Source: SOKG01 sp964449845
GTDB taxonomy: Bacteria; Chloroflexota; Dehalococcoidia; SZUA-161
Length of the DNA: 6,294 nucleotides
NCBI GenBank assembly: GCA_964449845.1
Contig: CAYVES010000148.1
Span: 1 to 6,294, forward strand
Direction: 5' to 3'
Each line of letters begins with the position of its first letter. Position 1 is the stretch's first letter. The notes below the pieces were generated by a model that saw nothing but the letters and a program-made list of their open reading frames with translations, was not told where the DNA came from and did no database searches. Of this stretch, positions 1 through 5,138 are shown one piece after another. The position numbers and the translations under genes are program-made.

Positions 1-1
1 T

Positions 2-175
2 GTTTCGGGAGTTACAGTATTTGCATCGCAATTCCACAACTTCTATCTTCATCGGAACTCTACCCTTGAAGGATTCCCAAGCTATAATATAGTCTTTGAG
101 CGTTCTGACATAAATCTGCTACATGCATCCTTACCGCCTACAAATCTCTTGAGCGAGATATTAACAGAACGCTAG
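2..175 (+). CDS. Possible C-terminal end of an unidentified protein (partial, start outside window)
   Basis: One forward frame is open from the left edge to a TAG at 173-175, giving about 57 codons that end in SEILTER. The residue mix is protein-like, but I recognise no family. Support is weak: a second forward frame is also open from the edge to a TAG at 90-92, so the true frame is uncertain, and 57 open codons can occur by chance. If it is real, a co-directional gene ends about 67 bases before the methyltransferase start and could be a neighbour in the same defence-type locus. That link is inference. Confidence 0.25.
   Translation, partial: VSGVTVFASQFHNFYLHRNSTLEGFPSYNIVFERSDINLLHASLPPTNLLSEILTER
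99..173. repeat. 9-bp perfect inverted repeat (AGCGTTCTG / CAGAACGCT)
   Basis: AGCGTTCTG at 99-107 and its exact reverse complement CAGAACGCT at 165-173 enclose a 57-base interval. Inside that interval is a smaller perfect inverted repeat, ATCTC at 144-148 and GAGAT at 155-159. The outer pair ends about 35 bases before the -10 box of the methyltransferase gene. It could be an operator-like site, an RNA fold at the end of an upstream transcript, or chance. There is no T-tract that would make it a classical terminator. Confidence 0.35.
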
Positions 176-204
176 TTCTTAGTCAAGTGTGATAGTAGCG
201 AACG

Positions 205-213
205 TGGTATAAT
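205..213 (+). promoter_or_regulatory. Extended -10 promoter (TGGTATAAT) for the methyltransferase gene
   Basis: TATAAT at 208-213 is a perfect -10 hexamer and is preceded by TG one base upstream, the extended -10 pattern that can work with a poor -35. No good -35 hexamer is seen at the usual 16-18 base distance. Transcription would start near 220, leaving a leader of about 20 bases before the ATG at 243. A ribosome binding site, AGAGG at 231-235, sits 7 bases before that ATG. Position and quality make this the probable promoter of the methyltransferase-nuclease gene. Confidence 0.6.
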
Positions 214-242
214 AGCTACAATAATTAGGTAGAGGTTTTAAT

Positions 243-1658
243 ATGGAGACAAATGTAGTCTATTGTGGTGATTGTTTGGTAAAACTTAAAGATATTCCTG
301 ATGATAGCATAGACCTCATTTACATAGACCCACCATTTAGTTCCAATCGAAATTATGTAGCTTTCTGGCAAGAACAAGAGAAAAGACACTTTGAGGATAG
401 GTTTGAGAATGTTAGAGCATATATAGATTACATGAGACCTAGACTAACAGAATTATATCGTGTGCTAAAGCCTACAGGCAGTTTTTATTATCATTGTGAT
501 TCTCATGCCTCACACTACATTAAGGTACTCCTAGATAGAGATGACTTATTTGGCTATAGCAATTTTAGGAATGAGATTATCTGGCAACGATATGGTTCAC
601 ACAATGACCCTAAGCGTTTCGGGCGGGTGACTGATTCTATACTCTTGTACTCCAAAACCGATAAATATACCTTTCATCCTGTCACTACAGAGTACAGCGA
701 GCGCCACCTTACTACACGGTTTAAGTATCAAGACCCTGATGGTAGAAGATTTTGGCCGAATACCTGCCTTGCACCTGGAGGTAGAGGCCCAAGATACGTA
801 TGGCATGGGCATGAAGCAAATTGGCGTTTCACTCAGGGAAAAATGGAGGAGTTAGATTCAAAAGGCGAAATATACTATAGCAAAAGCGGTATGCCGTACA
901 GGAAAAATTATCTTGATAAACTACGTGGTCAACTGCTTCAAAATCTTTGGACTGATATTAAAATGACCAGAAGCGGGAAAGAGCGTTTAGGATACCCGAC
1001 ACAAAAACCATTAGCCCTACTTGACCGAATTATTCAAGCTAGTAGCAACGAGAATGAGATAGTGTTAGAGGCATTTTGTGGTTGTGGCACTACTTTAATC
1101 GCTGCTCAAAGACAAAAGGAAAGACGTAGGTGGATAGGCATAGACATATCGCCTACAGCTTGTAGGGTAATGGCACAGAGAATTGAAACTGAATGTGGTT
1201 TGAGAGAAGGTAAAGACTTCACGGTACGAGATATGCCCAAAACGGTAGAGGAATTAAGGGAATATCCGCCTTTTGAATTTCAGAATTGGGCTATCAATGC
1301 TTTAGGCGCAAGCCTTAGTAAAACCAAAGTTAGAGATAAAGGCATAGATGGCAAACTCTATCCGATTGAGGACATTAAAAAAGAGAAAAGGGAAGGTATA
1401 GACCTATTCGGCGAGATAGACAACTATATCCCTATTCAGGTAAAACGCACAGACCAAGTAGGAAGTCCCGACATAGAGCAATTCGAGACAATAATGAAAA
1501 GAGATAAACGAACCAAGGGAATCTATGTAGGGTTTGGTTTCAGTAGGGATGCTGAAAAGGAAGTTAGGCGGGCTGAAAGAGAAGAACGCCTAGAGATTGA
1601 AACAATAACTGTAGACGAAATCCTCCAGAGGCAGATGGATAACCGCCTAAAGCATTGA
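243..1658 (+). CDS. Beta-class DNA methyltransferase (probably N6-adenine) fused to an Mrr-like PD-(D/E)XK domain
   Basis: This is a predicted cytoplasmic S-adenosylmethionine-dependent DNA methyltransferase of 471 residues. Catalytic motif IV, DPPF (29-32), lies near the N-terminus. The TQKP motif (253-256) and the SAM-binding motif I, EAFCGCGTT (276-284), followed by IGIDIS (298-303), come later. That order is the beta class, and DPPF favours N6-adenine over N4-cytosine. Residues of about 160-245 would be the target-recognition region. After about residue 340 a second domain follows: FEFQNWAINALGA (344-356), KGIDG (366-370, Asp369) and IQVKR (398-402, Gln399-x-Lys401). This matches the Mrr-type PD-(D/E)XK nuclease pattern. 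The ATG has AGAGG 7 bases upstream. Codons are rich in AGA, TTA and ATA, unlike the GC-richer genes downstream, which suggests transfer. It could be a single-chain restriction-modification enzyme, or a methyltransferase whose extra domain only binds DNA. No separate restriction or specificity gene is visible. Confidence 0.9.
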   Translation: METNVVYCGDCLVKLKDIPDDSIDLIYIDPPFSSNRNYVAFWQEQEKRHFEDRFENVRAYIDYMRPRLTELYRVLKPTGSFYYHCDSHASHYIKVLLDRDDLFGYSNFRNEIIWQRYGSHNDPKRFGRVTDSILLYSKTDKYTFHPVTTEYSERHLTTRFKYQDPDGRRFWPNTCLAPGGRGPRYVWHGHEANWRFTQGKMEELDSKGEIYYSKSGMPYRKNYLDKLRGQLLQNLWTDIKMTRSGKERLGYPTQKPLALLDRIIQASSNENEIVLEAFCGCGTTLIAAQRQKERRRWIGIDISPTACRVMAQRIETECGLREGKDFTVRDMPKTVEELREYPPFEFQNWAINALGASLSKTKVRDKGIDGKLYPIEDIKKEKREGIDLFGEIDNYIPIQVKRTDQVGSPDIEQFETIMKRDKRTKGIYVGFGFSRDAEKEVRRAEREERLEIETITVDEILQRQMDNRLKH

Positions 1659-1753
1659 TTCCCTTTTTGCCCTACACCCCTTACCAACCACAACCGAGAA
1701 GAACCGATTGCCTGGTAGTGGGTCATCTTGAATGCTATGCCTTCTTGATTTCC

Positions 1754-1783
1754 TTGACAGTCCTGCTGTCCCAGTGTTATAAG
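1754..1783 (+). promoter_or_regulatory. Near-consensus sigma-70 promoter (TTGACA - 18 bp - TATAAG, extended -10)
   Basis: TTGACA at 1754-1759 is a perfect -35. Eighteen bases later TATAAG (1778-1783) matches five of six -10 positions, and TG at 1775-1776 gives it an extended -10. Transcription would start near 1790 and run towards the chimeric relic and the RACE gene, with a leader of about 200 bases before the TTG at 1998. Either it now drives the RACE gene, or it is the leftover promoter of a gene deleted by rearrangement. Confidence 0.6.
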
Positions 1784-1826
1784 AGTGCTACTAGTTGGTG
1801 ACAGTGTTGGAGTGCTGCGCATCCCT

Positions 1827-1846
1827 GTAGGAGAGCTGTATCCTAC
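1827..1846 (+). repeat. 6-bp inverted repeat / small hairpin GTAGGA-N8-TCCTAC
   Basis: GTAGGA (1827-1832) and TCCTAC (1841-1846) are perfect complements around an 8-base loop. A flanking T and G would add a wobble pair in RNA. It lies about 37 bases downstream of the predicted transcription start and is followed by a T-containing but broken tract. It may be a leader hairpin or a weak attenuator; it is too short for a firm call. Confidence 0.35.
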
Positions 1847-1896
1847 GATTTGTTAAAAATGTCTATATATCCGCCAAGATGCCAGGAGATTTCTCT

Positions 1897-1919
1897 GGAG
1901 CAAATAGTGGGCATGCTCC
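1897..1919 (+). repeat. 6-bp inverted repeat GGAGCA-N11-TGCTCC
   Basis: GGAGCA (1897-1902) and TGCTCC (1914-1919) are exact complements with an 11-base loop. It is the second hairpin in the leader downstream of the 1754-1783 promoter. No T-run follows, so it is not a classical intrinsic terminator. Confidence 0.3.
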
Positions 1920-1965
1920 CCATAAACCTATACCTTAAACTATCCAGTCAGACGCTATAGTTGGA

Positions 1966-1977
1966 GTGGTGCACCAC
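1966..1977. repeat. 12-bp perfect palindrome GTGGTGCACCAC
   Basis: GTGGTGCACCAC reads identically on both strands with no spacer and lies 20 bases before the TTG start of the chimeric frame. Perfect uninterrupted palindromes of this length are typical of dimeric regulator sites, but no regulator is encoded intact in the window, and the site may be chance. Confidence 0.35.
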
Positions 1978-1997
1978 AGCCAGTTTGCATTCTTGAT

Positions 1998-2318
1998 TTG
2001 TTGAAGGGCGTTCGTGGTCGTGAGTTAGTTGGCGCCGTTCGAGCGGTATATGCTGGAGAGTCGGTGCTTCATCCCTCAGTTGCCCGCAAAATCTTAAACC
2101 GCTTTGTACCAACTTCTGATAAGCGCAGGGAAGAGGAACCACAGCTGGTGCCAGCGGAGCGGATCGGCGTGAGCCTCACCCTTAGTGGGCTGATGGTTCC
2201 AGAGAAGTCGGTTTCGACGGTGATTGGAATGGGACCGCAAATGCCTTCGTGGACCCAAGCTGAATACTGCGATCGCTGCAGCCTCACAGCGAACTGCCAC
2301 TATAGGATTCACGCGTGA
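1998..2318 (+). pseudogene. Chimeric relic: NarL-type response-regulator linker joined in frame to the tail of a B12-dependent methionine synthase activation-like domain
   Basis: The open frame has 106 codons from a TTG. Residues 1-49 read like the last part of a receiver domain plus the linker of a NarL/LuxR-type response regulator; GRELVGAVRAVYAGESVLHP (7-26) followed by SVARKILNRF is characteristic. The DNA-binding HTH that should follow is absent. From about residue 50 the sequence changes to the end of a Met_synt_B12-type activation domain, with IGVSLTLSGLMVPEKSVSTV (56-75) and a terminal Cys cluster C91-x2-C94-x5-C100 followed by HYR. Both parts lack most of their domains, so I read it as a deletion fusion of two genes. 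The tail fits its setting, since such activation-like proteins occur with corrinoid methyltransferase systems and the next gene is a corrinoid activator. The TGA overlaps a possible GTG start of that gene. It may still be translated. The domain assignments are pattern recognition, not a database search. Confidence 0.55.
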
Positions 2319-2338
2319 GGGGGAAGCGGAATAAACAC

Positions 2339-2343
2339 GGAAG
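2339..2343 (+). promoter_or_regulatory. Ribosome binding site GGAAG favouring the ATG at 2354
   Basis: GGAAG at 2339-2343 lies 10 bases before ATG at 2354-2356. The alternative is GTG at 2315 with AGGA at 2304-2307, which would overlap the preceding stop as GTGA. The 13 extra residues from the GTG are mostly basic or polar and precede the point where the ferredoxin domain normally begins, so the ATG is preferred. Confidence 0.45.
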
Positions 2344-2353
2344 TGTGACAAAG

Positions 2354-4204
2354 ATGGAAGTGTACACAGTTGATTTCGAGCCGGTAGGTCGAAGGGGACA
2401 ATGCCAAAGCAACGAGTCACTGTTAGTCTGCGCTCGCCGAGTTGGCATAGGCATCAATAGCGTATGCGGAGGCCAAGGGACGTGCTGGTCGTGCAAGGTG
2501 CAGGTCTTGAGCGGAGTGGTCTCAGAACCAACATCCAGCGACCGAGAGGCCTTTTCCTCTCAGGAACTCAAGGACGGCTGGCGGCTGGCTTGCCAGACTT
2601 ATCCTGCTGGTGACTGTAAACTGAGCGTACCCCCAGAGTCGATGTCTACCGCGCAGCGGACCCAGGTGGAGGGATTGGAAAAGGAAGTGCATGTGCAGCC
2701 ACTGGTTCAGGCCTGCAAACTGGCAATGTCAGCCCCGTCCATGTCCTACCCGCGGGCTGATGCTGACAGGCTGCTGGAGACTCTGAGCGAACAGCACCAG
2801 TTGGATTGCAATAGAGTTGATATTGATGTAATGCGTACCCTGTCACCGCGGTTGAGAGCCTGGAAATGGCAATGTCAGGTCTCGGTTCGCCAGGACGAGG
2901 TAGTAGCCCTGGGGCCTTGGCCGAGCCACCATTTGGGATTGGCCATAGATTTGGGCACTACCAAGATCGCAGGCTATCTGGTTGATCTGAGCAATGGTCA
3001 CACTCTAGCGGCTCAGGGAACTATGAATCCCCAGATCAGCTATGGAGAGGATGTCATCAGTCGCATCAATAGGGTTGTAAGTTCCCCGAAAGGGGGGGTG
3101 GAACTACAGAGAGTAGTCGTGGAAGCGGTTAACCGCCTAGCTTCTGACCTATGTGCCGCGGTGGGTGCCAATACAGAGGAAGTAGTTGAGGCGGTAGTAG
3201 TGGGCAATACTGCTATGCACCATCTACTAGTCGGTTTGCCAGTGAAACAACTTGCTTCATCCCCCTATGTGCCTGCAGTTAGCAGTGCTCAAGACATTAA
3301 GGCTCGCGACCTGGGCCTACATATCGTGCCAGGGGCCTATGTCCACTTGTTGCCCAACATTGCTGGTTTCGTCGGCGCGGACCATGTTGCGATGCTACTG
3401 GCAGTCGATGCAAGGCAAACTGAAGGAATCACAGTGGCCCTTGATATCGGGACAAACACCGAGGTCTCCCTCGTTGCGGATGGCAATGTCACTGCCGTAT
3501 CCTGCGCCTCCGGCCCCGCATTCGAGGGCTATCACATCAACCATGGTATGAGGGCTGCCAGCGGAGCTATTGAACGAGTACAGATATCAGCCGATGGTAT
3601 CCAGTATCAGACCATTGATCAAGCGCCACCAGTGGGTATTTGCGGATCAGGGGCACTTGATGTTATGGCCCAGCTCTATCTGGCGGGGGTCATCGACAAA
3701 GGTGGCAGAATGATAGAGGAGCACTCTCGCGTTCGTACTCGCGAGAACCAACGCGAGTTTGTGCTCGTTAGCAGTGAAGAACAGGACGGGGGCACAGGCA
3801 TTGTTTTCACCCAAGGGGATGTTCGTGAGTTGCAACTGGCTAAAGCGGCAATTCGCACTGGTATTCAGGTACTTCTGGAAGCCGAAGGTTGCCGTGAAGA
3901 TGAGATCAATCAAGTAGTAGTTGCTGGAGCCTTCGGGACTTACCTCAATGTGGCCAGCGCGACAACTATAGGCATGCTGCCTCCGATACCTCTGGACCGG
4001 TTTCGGCAGGTAGGAAACGCCGCGGGCACGGGAGCGAGGATGACTCTCCTCTCTTCGCGCAAACGGGATGAGGCACAGACTATAGCGGCACGCGCCAACT
4101 ATATTGAACTGGCTGGTGCCCCCAATTTCAATCAGACCTTTATAGAGACAAGCTACCTGGGACGGTATTGGATGAACAACGGAAAAAGGGAGGCAATTGA
4201 TTGA
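2354..4204 (+). CDS. Reductive activator of corrinoid enzymes (RACE/RACo family, DUF4445): [2Fe-2S] ferredoxin plus ASKHA ATPase
   Basis: The predicted role is to return an inactive Co(II) corrinoid protein to Co(I), with ATP hydrolysis driving one-electron transfer from the protein's own iron-sulfur cluster. It would serve a methyltransferase or corrinoid iron-sulfur protein in the cytoplasm. The 616 residues counted from the ATG are close to the roughly 630 usual for the family. An N-terminal plant-type ferredoxin carries CGGQGTCWSC, ligands C38, C44, C47 and probably C80. A linker and middle region follows. The C-terminal ASKHA domain shows phosphate loops GLAIDLGTTKIAGYL (195-209) and VALDIGTNTEV (361-371), GICGSGALD (428-436), FTQGDVRELQLAKAAIR (485-501), VVVAGAFGTYLN (521-532) and GNAAGTGA (554-561). 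No frame damage is seen. A longer form from GTG at 2315 would add 13 residues and overlap the chimeric relic. The partner corrinoid protein and methyltransferase are not in the window, so the substrate cannot be named. Confidence 0.92.
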   Translation: MEVYTVDFEPVGRRGQCQSNESLLVCARRVGIGINSVCGGQGTCWSCKVQVLSGVVSEPTSSDREAFSSQELKDGWRLACQTYPAGDCKLSVPPESMSTAQRTQVEGLEKEVHVQPLVQACKLAMSAPSMSYPRADADRLLETLSEQHQLDCNRVDIDVMRTLSPRLRAWKWQCQVSVRQDEVVALGPWPSHHLGLAIDLGTTKIAGYLVDLSNGHTLAAQGTMNPQISYGEDVISRINRVVSSPKGGVELQRVVVEAVNRLASDLCAAVGANTEEVVEAVVVGNTAMHHLLVGLPVKQLASSPYVPAVSSAQDIKARDLGLHIVPGAYVHLLPNIAGFVGADHVAMLLAVDARQTEGITVALDIGTNTEVSLVADGNVTAVSCASGPAFEGYHINHGMRAASGAIERVQISADGIQYQTIDQAPPVGICGSGALDVMAQLYLAGVIDKGGRMIEEHSRVRTRENQREFVLVSSEEQDGGTGIVFTQGDVRELQLAKAAIRTGIQVLLEAEGCREDEINQVVVAGAFGTYLNVASATTIGMLPPIPLDRFRQVGNAAGTGARMTLLSSRKRDEAQTIAARANYIELAGAPNFNQTFIETSYLGRYWMNNGKREAID

Positions 4205-4213
4205 TAAGAACTT

Positions 4214-4240
4214 CAGTCTCCAGCACTACCAGAGAGACTG
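4214..4240 (+). terminator. Hairpin just after the RACE gene (possible terminator)
   Basis: CAGTCTC (4214-4220) and GAGACTG (4234-4240) form a perfect 7-bp stem with a 13-base loop, starting 10 bases after the stop codon. No T-run follows, so it is not a textbook intrinsic terminator. It may mark the 3' end of the transcript or act with Rho. Confidence 0.4.
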
Positions 4241-4245
4241 TTGAA

Positions 4246-4289
4246 TGTCAGCGAAAATGGCACACCGAATGGGACATGGCTAACGGACA
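4246..4289. repeat. Periodic ACA-ending motif in the convergent spacer, possible transposon-end relic
   Basis: Within 44 bases the spacer contains TGTCA (4246-4250), GGCACA (4259-4264), GGACA (4272-4276) and GGACA (4285-4289). The last three end 12 and 13 bases apart. On the minus strand they read as TGTCC/TGTGCC repeats, which resemble the multiple short terminal repeats of IS21-type elements. No transposase remnant, second end or target duplication is visible, so this is only a resemblance. Confidence 0.2.
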
Positions 4290-4360
4290 GTTCTCATGTG
4301 CTCCTGATGCCTAAAAACGGAACCTTGACGTTGTCACGGCTCTTTCTAGGCGAGAATACT

Positions 4361-5128
4361 CTACTCTCTTCCGGCCAGTAGTGCTGCTCCCAGGGCCCCG
4401 ATGATCTGGGGCTCCTCCGGGATCAGGATGGGGAGCCCGATTCCGGCTTCGAGAGAATTCTTAACCCCTATATTCTTGGCGACGCCTCCGGTGAATATCA
4501 CCTGCTCTCTATAGCCGACGGTTCTACCCATAACCACTACTCTTGAAGCTACCGCCCTATGGATCCCGGCGACTAGGTCCTCCCTCGTTCTCCCCTCAGC
4601 GCGAAGTGAGACCATCTCTGTTTCGGCGAATATGGTGCAGGTACTGCTTATCTGGCAAGGCTCCTCGCTGGTAAGGGATATCGGCCCCATTTCCTCGATG
4701 TCGAGGCCCAAAACCCCAGCCATAACCTCCAAGAACCTGCCCGTTCCAGCGGCACACTTATCATTCATTGCAAAGTCACTAACAGTGCCATCTTCACGGA
4801 CGCCGATGACCTTGCTGTCTTGACCGCCTATATCGATGACTGTTCTGGCTGCAGGTATTACGAAGTTCACCCCTCTAGCGTGGCAGATAATCTCGGTTGC
4901 CGTTTTATTGGCAAAGGCAACACCTTTCCGCCCATAACCCGTTGAAATGATAAATCGCAGGTCAGCCATGGAGAGCTTGGCAAGCTCTAATGCTGCTTTT
5001 GTTACGTCTTCTGCTGCTCGAGCAACGCTGTGGCCTGTTGGTATTACAACGTGGGACAGGATCTTGCCATCTGCTACAATAACAGTCTTAGCAGTTGCTG
5101 CCCCTACATCAACTCCAGCAGTAACCAT
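4361..5128 (-). CDS. Acyl-CoA dehydratase activase (HgdC/BadF-BcrA type ASKHA ATPase with bridging [4Fe-4S] cluster)
   Basis: This is the 'archerase' component: a homodimer that hydrolyses ATP to inject one low-potential electron into a 2-hydroxyacyl-CoA dehydratase or benzoyl-CoA reductase-type partner. The 255 residues are typical for stand-alone HgdC-like activases. Visible elements are the first phosphate loop GVDVGAATAKTVI (5-17), ISTGYGR (61-67), the second loop IDIGGQDSKVI (98-108), C125 in NDKCAAGTGRF, C164 in SSTCTIFAETE, and the adenosine motif FTGGVAKN (212-219). In HgdC the two equivalent cysteines of each subunit hold the single cluster at the dimer interface, and both are present here. 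The ATG lies 7 bases after the stop of the dehydratase-subunit gene. An AGAAGG ribosome binding site overlaps that stop, so the pair is almost certainly co-transcribed and translationally coupled. It converges on the RACE gene with a 156-base spacer. I see no defect. Confidence 0.95.
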   Translation of the reverse strand: MVTAGVDVGAATAKTVIVADGKILSHVVIPTGHSVARAAEDVTKAALELAKLSMADLRFIISTGYGRKGVAFANKTATEIICHARGVNFVIPAARTVIDIGGQDSKVIGVREDGTVSDFAMNDKCAAGTGRFLEVMAGVLGLDIEEMGPISLTSEEPCQISSTCTIFAETEMVSLRAEGRTREDLVAGIHRAVASRVVVMGRTVGYREQVIFTGGVAKNIGVKNSLEAGIGLPILIPEEPQIIGALGAALLAGRE

Positions 5129-5138
5129 TATCCTTCTA
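5129..5138 (-). promoter_or_regulatory. Ribosome binding site of the activase overlapping the upstream stop codon
   Basis: On the minus strand the order is TAG-AAGGATA-ATG. The stop of the dehydratase subunit (5136-5138) contributes to AGAAGG, which lies only a few bases before the activase ATG. This compact arrangement suggests translational coupling and a balanced supply of activase and its partner. Confidence 0.55.

Larger units (their letters stand above)
1659..1997. other. 339-base region without a supported gene, between methyltransferase gene and chimeric relic
   Basis: I see no convincing coding sequence here. A 33-codon frame starts at an ATG at 1859-1861 and ends at 1960, but it has no ribosome binding site at a useful distance and no recognisable family. 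The region holds a strong promoter (1754-1783), short inverted repeats (1827-1846 and 1897-1919), an imperfect direct repeat (1806-1820 and 1960-1974) and a 12-base palindrome (1966-1977), listed separately where useful. No clear hairpin plus T-run terminates the methyltransferase gene; TTTTT at 1664-1668 lacks a stem. The stretch reads as a rearranged leader or the remains of a lost gene start. Confidence 0.5.

Noticed and set aside
83..88. TATAAT at 83-88 as a promoter for the methyltransferase
   Set aside because: It has no TG extension; the only TTGA-like hexamer upstream is about 11 bases away, too close; and the better-placed extended -10 at 205-213 explains expression.
1859..1960. 33-codon frame in the gene-free stretch as a small gene
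   Set aside because: No ribosome binding site at a usable distance, no family resemblance, and such a length is expected by chance.
4308..4340. Minus-strand intrinsic terminator after the activase gene (TGAC-AAC-GTCA followed by TTTTT)
   Set aside because: The stem is only 4 bp and the T-run is about 10 bases away from it, so it is too weak to annotate.
4325..4360. TTGACG at 4325-4330 as a -35 of a promoter reading into the minus-strand genes' 3' end
   Set aside because: No acceptable -10 hexamer at 16-19 bases; only a distant GAATACT, so no promoter is called.
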